NCBI GenBank assembly: GCA_018806985.1
Contig: JADANN010000433.1
Coordinates: 682,001 to 746,000 of the forward strand
Direction of reading: 5' to 3'
DNA: 64,000 nt
Origin: Angiostrongylus vasorum
Lineage: Eukaryota > Nematoda > Chromadorea > Rhabditida > Metastrongylidae
In this document: positions 1 to 12,449 of the stretch, one piece after another
How positions within the stretch are numbered: position 1 is the stretch's first letter
How the letters are laid out: every line of letters starts with the position of its first letter
Notes under the pieces: generated by a model
Databases searched by the model: none
What the model saw: the letters and a program-made list of their open reading frames with translations, nothing else
Told to the model about the DNA's origin: nothing
Program-made: the position numbers and the translations under genes

Positions 1-480
1 TGAAGGCATTTTTATGCCTTGTACATACGATGGTATACATATTATATACATATATTGATGGTCAAAGTCACTCTTTCATAATACAACAATTGTGTTATGC
101 AACCAAAAATCAATAAAATTACGTAATTTATGTGACATTGTGTTGATATAAGCAGTAACTGGTAAGTGAAGGCATTTCGAAGAGCATTTACTGACGTGCT
201 CTTATTTGTTGCCGTTGTGATGATGACAGAAACCGGTCAGTGAAATCGAAAAACTATGCATTACGAAAGAAAAGGTGGCAATTGAGGTTTTCTAAACGTA
301 ATATTATCGAGTTAATCGTCTTTTTTGAGTAAAAATATGGCTAGATAGAAATTGAAGAACTAATTTCGAGTAGGAAAACTCATGTACCCCCGCCCAGCAT
401 TGTAACGTAGTACTGTTGAGTTATAAAGAAATCGGTTTGAGAACGTTGGATAACATCATGCTACATTCAAATATAAAGTG
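1..480. other. AT-rich spacer, nothing recognised
   Basis: No ORF, RNA gene or repeat match was recognised in this stretch by eye. Confidence 0.4.
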
Positions 481-486
481 GTAACA

Positions 487-860
487 GTGGGGGGCTGGCC
501 GCACAGTGGTACTGATGTTGATCAACACAATTACGATGCTAGTTCTATTCCGCTCTGGGATCATCAAGCCTCTCATCCGTCTAGAGTCGGGAAAGTAGTA
601 CTAGACATGTCTGGGAGAATTCACTCTCTACAACCAAAGTTGGAACGCTCTAGCCCGGTTATCTCAGGATTCCAAGGGTAATTGACTCAACCGGCATTCT
701 ACTACATTCAAGAAGAAATGAAAATTCTCAATCAGCATCCGCAGCCACGCGTAAAAGTTGGAAGATCTTCGTGGATTATATATGAAAGGGAACAAATAGA
801 ATGTGAGAAGCGCTGGGATCTGCCCAGCAGATGTGAAAGACGGCATTCGATGTTGAGATG
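487..860 (+). repeat. SINE-like family B, copy 1
   Basis: The head resembles a tRNA-type Pol III promoter (TGGCCGCACAGTGG, A-box like). The body has landmarks shared with copies near 5870, 17800 and 52100: a GTCGGGAAA block, CTGGGAGAA, GGAACGCTCTAGCCCGG, a GGAAGATC block and a 3' end with GTGAGAAGCGCTGGGATCTGC. The copies are diverged, so the family is old. The short ORFs inside do not resemble any known protein. Confidence 0.55.
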
Positions 861-984
861 AGTTTGATAATTTGTTGTCGAAATATAGAAGAGCGGGCAA
901 AACACTGGTAAAGATGTCGTTCAATATTACGCCTAGGATCTTTGTTCAAGCCTCTCACAGGCTAACCAAGCCTGCGACTCATCA

Positions 985-1215
985 GGGGGCAGGCAAAGAA
1001 GTTCGAGATTTGTTTCTGATTCATAAAAGCTGAGAATGCTGTGTGGAAGACCTGGAAGCACCCTAGCACGGCGATCCTAGTAGTCATCTAAACATAACCG
1101 ACTCCATCAGCACTCAAAGTCATGGATTCAAAAAAATCCTCGTGCAGTCGAAACCATATGCAAATTGAAGGCCTCAAGGTATAATTGGTACGAGCAAGCG
1201 AATAGAATGAAAAAG
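985..1215 (+). repeat. SINE-like family B, degraded copy
   Basis: Shares the distal half of family B, ending in an AAGTGCTGGGA block close to the end seen at 810-840. The head is not recognisable. It lies directly beside the next SINE, in opposite orientation. Confidence 0.35.
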
Positions 1216-1242
1216 TGCTGGGAGTTGTCCAATATGTGATAT

Positions 1243-1510
1243 TAAAGGATAAAACCCCCTGAGGGATGCGTCATGCATTCGACTTCATTAAGCATCGTTT
1301 GGAGGTGACTGAATGCATATCTGGCGTTTACAATGACCCACGGTGGATTACCGATGTATAGAGCCGGTGCTGCTATCATCCCAGAGAAGTCTGGCACCAA
1401 TTTACCGACCCTGGATGGATGGAAGGCTTGGGGGGCCACGGGCGGTGAGATCGATTCCACGTGTGTGTCACAGCGGCGCCTCCTACCACTGCGCCACACG
1501 CGCCCTATGT
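1243..1510 (-). repeat. SINE-like family A, copy 1
   Basis: Read on the minus strand it starts with a tRNA-like head: an A-box-like GTGGCGCAGTGG and a B-box-like GGAATCGATCTC. The body continues through CCAAGCCTTCCATCC, a GGTCGGTAAATTGG block and CCACCGTGGGTCATTGTAA, to a tail ending in TTTATCC-like sequence. About 270 bp. The same order of blocks recurs at least ten times in the window. Confidence 0.75.
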
Positions 1511-1604
1511 GATGTTAGTTTATGTAAATTAAGAAATCTTATTGAAATGTCTATCAGTTGGCTAAGCTTTTTTTTATTTTTATACGAGCCTTGGGTGCAA
1601 GATC

Positions 1605-1666
1605 GAGCCAAAGAACACGTGTGCATTGCAGGGCATCTATAATCACTGTGCTACACGCGCCCCTAT
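1605..1666 (-). repeat. SINE family A head fragment
   Basis: Only the tRNA-like head is present: GGGGCGCGTGTAGCACAGTG on the minus strand, followed by a short stretch to a GGCTCGATC block. It is a truncated copy next to a fuller one. Confidence 0.4.
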
Positions 1667-3264
1667 TATGAGTATATTTATCAATATCATCTTCCTCTTC
1701 AATGAAAGTCAAGCAACTCAATAAACGGTGTCGGGCAATTCTTTATTTGTCTTTCTCACTTGTCAATTTGACTTGAGGTTCACATGAAGGACACGATGGC
1801 CGTCATATTCTTCCTGCATGTCCTTCATTCATGAAGAAGTCTTGAACGTCGTGACGATGTTTCTCCAGCTCTCTTGTGCCGTATTGATATTCCACCAAAT
1901 CCACCCATCAGCAGTTCCTGTCCAGTAATTCTAATAATCTCGTATATCATTTGAGCATCGATATCTTGGGTCCTTGATGGTCGGCGCATGTCAGAATTCC
2001 AGATTCCGTTTTCGTTTAAGGGATGAGAGAATACTGCTAGCCTTAGCATTTCGTTACGTGTTAAAATCTAAATTAACAACTATATCAGAACATTCTCGGG
2101 TGTTCGATGTTTTTCACAACTGCCGATCATTTTTTCGTAACTGGTGCACTTGAGAACTTGATCTCTTGAGAAATCGCAGAAAGCACCTCCCTGTATCGCT
2201 TCAAGGACACAAATGTATTCCCATCTTTAAAACACCTTTTAATGCAAAATTTCAAATAATTGCAATAAGGACAGCTTTGGGGGAGCTATTAACGCAAGGA
2301 CAACAAATGCGTCGTCTCCGAGTGACCCTTGATGAAAAACAAAAGTGAGGAAATAAAAAAGCCTTTCGGATTTCAGAACACTGAAATTTTCTGAAGTAGC
2401 ACAAGTAAACTTGCTTTCCTTGGCAAATACGTCAGTTTTAACGGTGTATGAATCTTGGTAAGCAAAGTTATCTACATAAGATGCTGATATATTCCCTTAC
2501 AAGTTTAGGTCAGCATTACTCTCGGCCACGCATGAGTAAGATATCATATAGAAACACATAAATTAAACTTTCCATATGTACTGGAATATCCAATGAACAG
2601 CACAACAGTCCGAGAGTATTTCGCCAAAGTTTTCACGCACAGAGTAAGTCGAATGGTGCTTTAAAGATCAACGCATATTTAAAATAATGTCTGGATCAAG
2701 ACCATCAAAAAAAATATATGCGTTCGTCACTTAATTTAGGTAATACTTGTGACAATTATTTACGAAATATTCAGTACCATTCGTAGCACTCGACGGTTGC
2801 GAACCCACAAGCGACACCGGGGCCTTTGTATATCAGGAATTTTCGGATTATCTGTGGTGTACTCTGCACTTGCAGCTGTAGACGTCCAATGCTTTGGTTA
2901 TTAACCCATAATTGTTAGATAGCTCTTCATATATATATCTGAGATCGAAAAATTATGCTTAGGCCTTGGCCTCGTTTATACTTTTGGTCATGGACCTAGT
3001 TTAAGTGCTTTCATATGTCGCAAACCGGTATATTATCCATCGATTTGGGCTTCGTTTGCAATTATCAAAGACTGTTGTTGCCTTTGTCACTAATGGGCAT
3101 GCGCTTTGTAGCTCATCATATATCGGCTAGTAGTAAATCACCCATAGATTGGATTGTTGTTTCACTTATGAAGGATGAACTAATCAGCCGTCACTACCAC
3201 TTGACTTCATTTTTTGTTTCCTCTTGTTTTTAAATCGCTGGACATATAGAAGGTTGATAATAAG
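1667..3264. other. Spacer, no gene recognised
   Basis: Only short, unsupported ORFs with no recognisable protein similarity; no exon-like blocks with flanking splice signals were found. Confidence 0.35.
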
Positions 3265-3267
3265 GTA

Positions 3268-3490
3268 AATTCAGCTGTTTCAACGTCTCTGTCTTCATTA
3301 GAACCGATGGTCCGAGTCGGTGGTCCACAGTTCTTCGTCATCTCGATGTGGCGTCTTCGTAGTCGTATCGAGACATATATTCTTCAGTGAAATGTGGACC
3401 ACCGACTCAAGATCATCGGCTCTGATGAAGACTACGTCGGAGCATTAGCCTTGTTTATCAACCTCGCGTAAGCCCAACAATTTAAACACA
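3268..3490. repeat. Fold-back element with two decayed hammerhead-like ends
   Basis: The right half (+ strand, 3417-3450) reads CGGCT, CTGATGA, a GAC/GTC stem, a mutated GAAA and AGCC. The left half (about 3272-3310) carries a diverged version on the minus strand (CTAATGA, then GTTGAAAC). The centre is an inverted repeat: GAGTCGGTGGTCCAC near 3315 and GTGGACCACCGACTC near 3404. It resembles the pair at 10786-10893. Confidence 0.5.
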
Positions 3491-3741
3491 TGTTTATTAT
3501 TCAGCCATAGAAGTTAAATGACGGTCGGTTTAGAAATTATTTTCTCTGTCCAGGTGATATTCAGCAACAATTTCTAGAAAGCGATAAGTGTTATTATTTT
3601 TCATTCTTTCCATGGCAGCCAGCCAGTATGTTGCCGTGGAAAACTAAAAACTAGTGCATATCAGCCGCTGTTTAAGTACTTCTTTAACGATTTGCATCCA
3701 TCCAAATAACAGCATATCTAAAGTTAAATCTCCTCTAAACG

Positions 3742-4035
3742 ATTTACCACCTCATCGTAGTTGGGAGGTGTTCCTGGGTGTCGGGCTGCGATGGACAAGG
3801 GGTGATTCACACCACAGCAAGGCCTCCCAAGCCAAGAAGAAGTCCGACACTTCCATCCGGAAGCCCAACTAAGAATAAGCCAATACCAATACCAGGAATC
3901 ACCACCGTCTTGCTACCGAACTAGTCGCATGTCGACAAATCTCGCTATGATTCACAAGGGCGGCGACTGCTTAGAGTGGTGACTACCTGAGAAAGGCTTC
4001 GACTAAGCTGACCCAAATGGAGAAAAAATCGCCGC
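3742..4035 (+). repeat. Interspersed repeat family C, copy 1
   Basis: About 300 bp, with blocks TTGGGAGGTGTTCCTGGGTG, TCGGGCTGCGATG, CGAACTAGTCGCATG and GGCGACTGC. The same blocks in the same order occur at 38000, 39695 and inverted at 55850. No coding potential. Its class (SINE or MITE) cannot be settled by eye. Confidence 0.6.
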
Positions 4036-4734
4036 ATTAGTGACTGAGCCAAAATGTTTGACATCCACATTTCGACTACGCCTACGTTCGTCTCCTTTTT
4101 TGTGCTCGAATATTCCACGACTACTCGAAAATAACAAAACAAAAGAAAACAATCATATTGCAGTCGGCTTCGCCATGTTTTTCTTCTCTATTGGTTTTGC
4201 ACATCACCCAAATAAGTTCTCAATAAGGAGTGTTATGTAGTAGAACACTTTTCATTAGATTTCGTCCAACAAGTCTTTGCTTACCATATGATTATTTTCC
4301 ACATGAAAAACAAAAAAGAAAAGGAAAACAAAGCGCTAAAGAATGCAAGAACCCTGCAAAACAGCATACTGCGTACAAAACACATATTTGTCGCCTGCGA
4401 AAACATCAAAGTGCTTGACGTTTGATTACGAAGCCGTTCGAACTCTTGTTGATGTCTCGTATTGTTTTCCTTCACTTTCCGATGAAATGAAAGTATTTTG
4501 TCAGTTTTGGAACTGTACTGAAAATCATTCCATATCAGGGAGTTTAAAAAACAGCAAAAAAGCTTCATTTAATAACAAACTGTAGGAACTATAACAGCCA
4601 CTGTTTCAATGCTTTGTTAGTTTTCTATTTGTTTTCTAAGTGGAACAAAAAATGACTTTGAGCAGAAAACAGGTAAGAGAACTGGTGACAGGGAAAACTA
4701 AAGCACACAAATTTTAAAACTATGCAAAGATAAA

Positions 4735-4880
4735 AGCACAATGATGCTGAGATATTTGCAAAACTCCGGACCGCAGGCGTCTGCGGTGGGGGAACGAACA
4801 CGCTGTTACCCTTTCCGGGGAGTAACGCGTTTACCACCACACCATGCGTGTGGTCTTCCCAATTATGCAAAGATACATAG
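4735..4880. repeat. TIR element family D, short copy
   Basis: The left end has CACAATGATGCTGAGATAT followed by TTGCAAAACT, the terminal sequence of family D. The interior, on the minus strand, is tRNA-like (TGGTGTGGTGGTAAAC and a TGTTCGTTCCC block). The right terminal repeat is weak. Confidence 0.4.
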
Positions 4881-5061
4881 AAATGAACATCACAAAATAA
4901 TTAGTCTACAAGGCTTAAGCGCTTAATCAATATGTGAAAAGAATAGGAGAGAAAGAAGTGAAATCAGAAACCATCGCTAAATCACAACGATACAACATTT
5001 TTTTCTTTAACATTAACAGTTTTTTAGTATTATAGGCTTGTGTACCATCGACTCGGATCAT

Positions 5062-5099
5062 CGGCTGTGATGAAGGCGAAGACGTCGAAACGTTAGCCG
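5062..5099 (+). ncRNA. Hammerhead ribozyme-like motif, core-mutated
   Basis: Stem I CGGCT/AGCCG is perfectly paired. The core is GTGATGA in place of CTGATGA (C3 changed to G). Stem II is GGCG/CGTC with one G-T wobble and an AAGA loop. GAAA, then palindromic ACGT and a GTT triplet follow. Loss of C3 should abolish cleavage, so this is probably a dead copy. The downstream tail ATAAAAG..TTATTTATC matches the other solo copies. Confidence 0.6.
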
Positions 5100-5475
5100 A
5101 ATAAAAGTTATTTATCTACTTCCTGTAAGCTCAATGTTTCAAAATATGTTGATTAGAGGTTTGTTTTTGAAATCCCATGCTTAGGTTTAGCTCCAAGTTT
5201 AGGCCTAGTCTTAACGTTAGACTCAGTCATTTTTCTCCGTATCTCTCGTTTCATGGGGATTTCTATGTCTATAGTTAAATATAACGATGTCGAAAACCCG
5301 AAGTGTGTACAAGTTTTCTTGGCTTTTAAAGTTCCGCAAACATCGAACGCCACATTTTATTTTCCTTATGTGAACCGACAGGTCGTGATATCATCATCGA
5401 TTTAAATTTGTTATTAAGTATTATCATATATTTAATGAAACATACAATATATATATTATATATTATAATATATAA

Positions 5476-5476
5476 C

Positions 5477-5559
<83 letters not shown>
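5476..5559. repeat. (AT)n microsatellite
   Basis: About 84 bp of nearly pure AT dinucleotide with one interrupting G. It produces artefactual Tyr-Ile ORFs on the minus strand. Confidence 0.95.
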
Positions 5560-5560
<1 letters not shown>

Positions 5561-5829
5561 CTTCGCATTCTTCCAGATGGACAGAGGCAAAGTGTTATTT
5601 TTTGTGTTAGTTTGATAATATTCTCTGATTTCAACAAAAATTATGAAAAACTTTATCAAAGTTTCTATCTGATTGTGTTTTCTATCTCTTTTTGGTTCTC
5701 TTCCCCTTCTTCCAGATTTGGTCATCCTCGTCACTCAAAAACGAGTTCATTTTTCTAAAAACTTCATTATTTGTTTTATTTTCGGAATTCCATATTGAAG
5801 TCCTCATTTATTTTTTCCTATTTTTTCAC

Positions 5830-6085
5830 CGACGTTGGGTAAGGGTTAGCGCAATAGTTAGCAATGCAGTCGATCAGGAAAAAGACGGTATTTCTACCCA
5901 TTCCATAACACTCTCCTACAATCCACAAGGGAACGCCGTAGATCGGCTATTCGGAAATCCTCAAGCAGTGTAATCGAAACAAAATGCGATATGTTCGAAG
6001 ACCTTAGTGGACGATGAATGTGAGGAAAACGAATAGAATACAAGAAGTGCGGGGGAACCGCACAGTAGATGTGATGAAGAGTTAT
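5830..6085 (+). repeat. SINE-like family B, diverged copy
   Basis: A weak tRNA-like head (GGTTAGCGCAATAGTTAGCA) leads to a CCTCAAGCAGTGTAATCGAA block and a GAAGTGCGGGG..GCACAGTAGATGTGA end. These align loosely with the distal parts of the copies at 17800 and 52100. Confidence 0.4.
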
Positions 6086-6089
6086 GTAA

Positions 6090-8835
6090 ACCACAATAAC
6101 AATAACAATTTAAACACCAGGAAATCGCTTTGGACATTGGTTGGACAACGGCAATCCCTAGACAGTTCAACCAAAGCTTAATTTCAACTGGACATGAACT
6201 TTTCGGTTGGGGATGTTGCATTAGTTATCATTCTGGTCCAAATGGAAATGTCGATTTCGATCTTAGCTAAAACAAATTCTGCTAATAGAATAAACAGCCT
6301 ACCGTGTGTTGTAGTCAGACTGTCAACCAGCAACATCATCTCCTTTACCACAGGGAAAAAATACGTTATCGATTCACCATCACTTAAAAGTGTTCTCAGG
6401 GTATATAGGCATTTCTCTTAAATGTTATCTAAACAAATTGGTAAAAACAAAGTCTACACCACGATCACTGAGTTGGGCAAGCATTTAGGAAATCTCGTCC
6501 ATTGTTTTATACTTTTTTTTCTTCTTTTCTTTTTATCAGACGGCCTACTATAATCCTTTGTGATAGATTTGTTTGATTTTGACGTACCTCGTATCTCTGC
6601 ATTTGTGGCACAAATTTGATTACCGTAAATATTTACTAGTTTTGTATATTGGAGAAAAAACATCCATTACGATAGTCTGCTACAAATTACTTTGCTTTTA
6701 GTGCCTTTCTTATATATCTCTTCGGCTTCTGCAAATCGATAGATTCCCATTTAGTTAAGGAATGAATTCTCTGCGAAGCGCATTCTTGGGAATAAAAAAC
6801 ATAATCATAATAAATTTCATGCATTTGTACGATTCACTAAAATGGACATAAATGAACGGCAGTTGTTGTTGCGGCGTGGCTGTGTGGAATGTGTCCCAAG
6901 CAACAGTACTAGAACGTTCATACTATTTCCACCTACACTAAAAAAAAGGAGATAGGAGAAACAAGAGAGCGGAAGAAAGACGAGAAAACTGTCAGTATAC
7001 GAAAGCTATCAAGTAATAGAGATATCCTTTATAATTGCTGGCGACATTCTCATCATGTATTAAGGACGCTGCAGATTTCCATGCATGATTAGTGTTAAGA
7101 ATTTCTTTGAGCTTCGTTTTGACTTCCACAATCAGTACCAGTTTTCCTGGATCCGACAACTGATTGATCTCTACAAATATTGATTAAGGAGTGTTTTGAT
7201 AGGAACAAATCTATACAGAGATTATCTTGACTACGGAAAAAAGTTAGGCATGAGGCGAACTGCACTTTTCTGTTTTGAAAACGCCTAGCTATTTTTCCTC
7301 CGAATCATAAAACTATCAAGATATCTAGTGAAGGCCAAAAGCATATTTTGCATCCTCCTTTTTGTACTTTCCGTCCAGAAATCTCCTTCGTGTAGGGAAC
7401 ACGAATCGATTAGTCTCGGGATCATTCGGCTCACTCCCAGAGACGGGTGAGGTGGAAACCTTGGCTGGAAAGGAGTGGTTTTTCTAGCATGCTTTTTTTT
7501 TAAAAGAACGCAGAAGTATTCTGCAGACTGCTTCACGATTCTGTGTATGGTTGATCTGCCTTTTATACTGTATATAGAAGAATTCGTAAATACCTGCGCA
7601 GGTGTGCTTCTGTGTTTGCGGATTCTGTCCTAAATGTCAAATTGGACATGAAAATTCCATGTGAAACCAAGTGACTGGTAAGTATATGAGAAAAAAATTT
7701 TGTTGGCCTCCTCGACAAATAAGCTCCAATCTACTCCACGGTCCAAGAGACATAAGGGTATCTTCTTTGTAAACAGCGATGTCCGAGCAGGCACCTATAG
7801 AAAGTCACTAGTAAAATAGATTGTAGATAAAGATGGCGTCGTTTTAAAAAATTGAGTAATCTTCTGGTCTTTCGAGTGTACCAAGCCAAATGGGTAACGC
7901 TGCTGCACAATCGGAATGAATGTAAACTTTGCAGGTGTTTGCTTGAGTTCATTCCATGATTTACAGGATAGCAAGCCATTCATATCCTTACTGTTTACAA
8001 ATTATTTAATATTTCACTATTTACGTTCATTTTTTTGCACACTCACAGTACATAGTAAAGAATTTTGGAGAGATAAAAAGATTATGATCGGTCGAAATAG
8101 GAAAAACAAACGGTCTTCATCTCATAACTTAGCCATCATAGATGTTCTGCAGGTAACGATACATTAAGATAAAGCATCTCAATTCGTCGTAACGCAGCTT
8201 GCATTATCGCTGCTTTGTCACTGTCATTTTTTAGTTATGAGGAGTTTATAAAAGAAAACAAAGAGACCTCATTTATTCGCATGATTTTCAGCTTCTTCTC
8301 CCTGTAAGGTGGACTATCTTTTCCCTGCCATGAAATCAAATTGTTTAATCCCATGGAACTCATGAAACCGGTCACCACTTGAAATGATCTGGCATGTCTT
8401 ATTACATATTTTATTATCCTGTTTTGCTTGCTTTTGTTTGAAAACATTCTTTTTTTTCTTGCTCAGAGTTTTGTTAATTATGGGACGTAGCAGATGATTG
8501 CATGGGTAGTCCCTTTTTTCCGTTTTAGGGCTTGATGACAAAAATTTTCTCTACGACATCTTTTGATGTTGACCTTCGTTGATGCCTTTTCCGTTGTTAT
8601 CTCAAGGCTAACGTAGTCATCGTCCGCTCTCTTCTTCTCATTTTCCATCAAAAGAAAAAACCGGTAGCGCCGTCCGTAATCGGTCGAGCTCGCTTTCAAC
8701 TAGCAACACTCACCAGACCTGTACTCAATTGCATTAAAACACAATGCAATTCAACTGCGCAAATGGATGAACGTTAAACTTTAAGCTCCCTAAAGAATTA
8801 GAATTATCATAAGAACTAAAAGAATCATCCATCCA
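6090..8835. other. Spacer, no gene recognised
   Basis: 2.7 kb of AT-rich DNA with only short ORFs in all frames. No conserved protein motif, tRNA-like fold or repeat match was noticed. Confidence 0.35.
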
Positions 8836-8839
8836 GCGT

Positions 8840-9095
8840 TGATCAATCCGTGATGGATGTGGCCTGCCTTGGACGCCGTTCGTAGAGGTGACTGAATTCA
8901 TATTTGGCTTGTACAGTGGTTTGTGAAGATCTATAAATGTACCAGCTCAGTGTTTTTCGCCTTCTCAGGTAAGTTTAGTATCAGTCTGCTCACTCCGGAA
9001 TGACCTAGTGCTTGGTTTGCCTACGGCGTGAAATGGAACTATTAACTACCTGTAATATTGCAGGGCACCTCTAACTACTACACTACAGCGGCCCG
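8840..9095 (-). repeat. SINE-like family A, diverged copy
   Basis: The + strand shows GTTGATCAATCCGTGATGGAT and GAGGTGACTGAATTCATAT, the complement of the family A tail, and later GCAGGGCACCTCTAACTACT, close to its head. The middle is heavily diverged. Confidence 0.45.
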
Positions 9096-9099
9096 AATG

Positions 9100-10780
9100 A
9101 CACTGCACAAAAATATTCCATACACAGCATAGTTCACTGTAGTGGTAACAGTAGCTCTCTTATTTAGATGTGGACGTGGAAAAACATCCATAAATAAATA
9201 GTGACACGACTTAGTCGCCTTTCTGTGGCCGTTTCCTCATATTTCTTATTTAGTGATAAAACCGTTCATATAAAAAATATTTTTCAGCATAGAATAATAA
9301 GTAAAATAATAATCAATACCAAGTTAATATCTAGTGAAACGTTTCATGAATGCAAGGTATATATAGATGCTTCAGTAGACGTATTTGAGTTGAATTGGCG
9401 ACTGAACAGTTACCAAATCAGCGCCTTAATAAATGCTTTTACTATCCGTTCTGTTCAAGAAGTCAAGAGGCGTATGACTGACTCACTCAGTAGAGTATCA
9501 GCATCTAAGCGTAAAGGAATTTAGCTAAGAAGTGGCATTACATAAGAATAATTCCACTCAGTTTTTTCATGTTCCGAAAAATTAGGTTCTCTCATAAGTT
9601 GAAATATTCTCGGATTGATGCTGGATTCTGCCCATGATCAATGTTTCTCGTTATTCTTAGAAGTTTTAATGTATGTGACATTAAGATATGTAATGTAATA
9701 TTAGTAGAAGTGGTAAAAAATAAATCATGCTAAATCGTTAGATCGATAGAAATTGATCAATTCACAACGTTTCTGCTAAATTCAGCTATTTTAACACTGT
9801 TTTCGTTGGCTTTCTCACTTATAGACTTTTAAATCGATTATTTCCAAGTGTTCCCATATAATTTAGGATCATTTTAATAGGCCATGAAACAAATAGGGCA
9901 AAAACTTTGGGGTACAGATAGATTTGCTTTCTTGCACTTTTTCAACTATCAGAAAAGTTTTTTCGATTGGAGATGATCCGAAGTGAAGCCATAGCCAGTA
10001 TCTTACATGAAGACCTATCGGGATTACTGTATTTCAATAACGATATGAGTATAAAAACAAAAAACAAAAAAGAAAAAATAACCACATCGATGCGAAAATT
10101 TGAGGAAAGCTCCGAGCGAAGGCCTGATCCAAGCCCGAGACTACTTTCCAGAGCTCACTTGCTATCCATCATGTCAACTCAGGCCCTAGTTTAACCTTTT
10201 TTCTCAACCATTTTTCCCCTAAGCGTGCTACCAAAAAAAAAGCAGAAGTTGTCAACGTTTTCAGCGAGGTGAACGAATTTCACCCAAACAAAAAAATACT
10301 TTGGCGGACTAGTAAATAGATGATTAGTTAGTTTTTAATGGGTTCCCACCTTGTTCAGGAACATCTGTCACCAGTATATCAGTTAATCTTCTGTGAGCAT
10401 GTCAACAGATTTCACTCATCATCGTTCGGCGTTATAGACGACGTTTATAACAGGGCAATTTGATGATGAGTTTGACGAATATGAACACATCATTAATCGT
10501 CGTCCACAGTGATGTCGCTTAGCATAAGATCACTTTCTTTTAAGTTCCCTTAAACTCATTGAATTAGCGCTTCCTCCTAAATTCCCTTCAACTTGTCGAG
10601 TTTCGTGAAACGACCTCAGGAACACATGGAGATAAAGACAAAGCAAAACCAATATGCCATGTGTTCAGTAGAATGTAGAACTTCACAACCCGACTTTCGT
10701 TTAACCTCAGTATAAATGATCATTGTACTTTCTTTCATTGATGATCATTGTACCTTCTAACACAAACTTGATAAAACAAA
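9100..10780. other. Spacer, no gene recognised
   Basis: A 107-codon ORF at 9201-9524 has no recognisable similarity and no splice context. The rest is AT-rich with short ORFs only. Confidence 0.3.
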
Positions 10781-10785
10781 CTTTA

Positions 10786-10935
10786 TTGGGCTAACGTTTC
10801 AAAGTCTTCATCTTCCTTAGAGTACGAAGAACTGTGGATATTGACTCGGGTCATTGGCTCTGACGAAGACGTAGACGTCGAAAGGTTAGCTGAATAAAGT
10901 TTATTTTATCAGCCTCATGTTAGCTCACCAATGAA
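10786..10935. repeat. Small element with inverted hammerhead pair
   Basis: Terminal inverted sequences AAACTTTATTGGGCTAACG (left) and GGTTAGCTGAATAAAGTTT (right) enclose about 60 bp. Each arm contains a hammerhead-like module: minus strand at about 10788-10826 (CTAAGGA core, GAAACGTTAGCC) and plus strand at 10854-10893. No ORF fits inside, so it would be non-autonomous. Confidence 0.55.
10854..10893 (+). ncRNA. Hammerhead ribozyme-like motif
   Basis: Core CTGACGA fits CUGANGA, with the free position 7 being C. Stem II is GACG/CGTC, perfectly paired, with a TAGA loop and one unpaired A before it. GAAA is kept. Stem III is GGTT where the others have CGTT, so base 15.2 is mutated. Stem I TTGGCT/AGCTGA pairs with two wobbles. 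Activity is uncertain. Confidence 0.6.
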
Positions 10936-11334
10936 AAGGAGTATAGATAAAACTATTTTCAATCTATTTAAATGAGAAATGCTTGTTCTTATAAACTCTA
11001 TTCAATACATATTAGTCACGAAAACTTGTGAAATGCAACGAAGTATCAAGGTATAAGGAACAGAGAGTTGAAACTTTTTTTCCTTATCATTTTTCAGCGA
11101 TTTAGTCTTTTTGCGAGTTATCTTCTGATTTGCTTTTTGTCTACTTTTTGTCGACAACCACTACAACCTTCTAGCTAACGGATAAAAAATATAAAGTATC
11201 TTAGCAATTGCTATGGATTTCAGCCTACTCGTACTGTCGTAGAGGTGATGGTTGATTAGTTGATCTTCTGATCGTATGGTCTTTTGACTGGATTATTATT
11301 TGACCTAACCAATGCCTTGCATGGGGCTGCCGAT

Positions 11335-11402
11335 GTACCAAGTTAGATCGAGATCGAACTAGTGACCATGTGTGCACTACAATGAACCACTAACCGCTGC
11401 GT
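11335..11402 (-). repeat. tRNA-like SINE head fragment
   Basis: On the minus strand GCAGCGGTTAGTGGTTCATT and CTAGTTCGATCTCG look like A and B boxes about 40 bp apart. There is no recognisable SINE body downstream, and no cloverleaf could be drawn. Confidence 0.35.
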
Positions 11403-12377
11403 AAGACACGAAAAATGTATATACACATAAATATATTCAATACCTTCTTGGATTATTGAGTTAGCACGAGATCAATAAAAAAAGAGTATTTGGATGACGG
11501 TTCGACACCTTCGTCTTGTTTAGGGCTAGATTGACTCTAGTCGATGACCCACACGTAGTTGTCTTCGCAACGTGGGTGTTCACTGTAGCATCGAAGAAAT
11601 ATGTATATTTATATATTAATATTGTTATTAAGACGGAAACAATATATTCGTTTGACATCTATGATTACAACTAGGACAAAATCGTACTAGAAATGTACTG
11701 AAATCCCGTGCAGCTCACATATGATATGATGAAGCATTAGCTCCAGAAGTCCAATTTTCTGATCAATGGGTCAGCAACAAACTTCCATTTTCACCATAAT
11801 AGAGTAAAAACAAGCAAATCAACTGTTTTAACAAGTAAATTATCGATCCCTTACGAATTATGTCAGTAAAATAAATAAAATAGCATTGTGTTTGCATGAT
11901 GGACCATAGTACCATTTAGTAAACTGTAGCATACCTATTACTCATATCCATAGAATGATAAAGCAAAAACTTTCCAAAACAACTCTGCCATGTTCACAAA
12001 CTTTGAGTGCTTGATAATTATTTTCAAGAAAGCAGCAAACCCGTAAAGGCCCAAAATTAGGCGTCGCCCCAAGTGGCTCAACGCAAAGTTGGACGTTTTC
12101 GTCACTTAGTTAAACAAAAAAGAAGCAATAACGACAACAATGGCATGACTTTAACGTCGAACACACCCTTTTCACATTTCGATGTCAATCAAGCTGCTCA
12201 TTCGACAAAACAAAGAACGGCCTTTGAATTCTAGACCATCCCACTCCCATGCCCCCACTTTCCAAAGAAGAAAGTGAAATGAACAAGGCAGGCACACATT
12301 CAGTAAACAAATTAAGCAATATGTATTTTACCATTGATAAGCTAGTACGGAAATGATAAAAAACTTTCTCCGGCTAA

Positions 12378-12420
12378 CGTCTCGGCGCCTTTGCCCCCCT
12401 CCTCAGAGCCGGATTGACCC
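12378..12420 (-). ncRNA. Hammerhead-like motif, decayed
   Basis: The minus strand shows CCGGCT, CTGAGGA, a G-rich stem II region ending GGCGCC, then GAGA in place of GAAA, and CGTTAGCC. Stem I is intact. The GAAA change suggests an inactive copy. Confidence 0.45.
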
Positions 12421-12449
12421 TAGTCGATTGTTTACAGTTCTTCCCTCTT

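Noticed and set aside
4738..4870. Possible Pol III tRNA gene on the minus strand
   Set aside because: A- and B-box-like sequences occur, but no cloverleaf forms; it fits the interior of the family D repeat.
5326..5734. Two minus-strand ORFs rich in Tyr-Ile
   Set aside because: They are translations of the AT microsatellite at 5476-5559.
9201..9524. 107-codon plus-strand ORF
   Set aside because: No recognisable motif, no splice context and AT-rich composition; probably chance.
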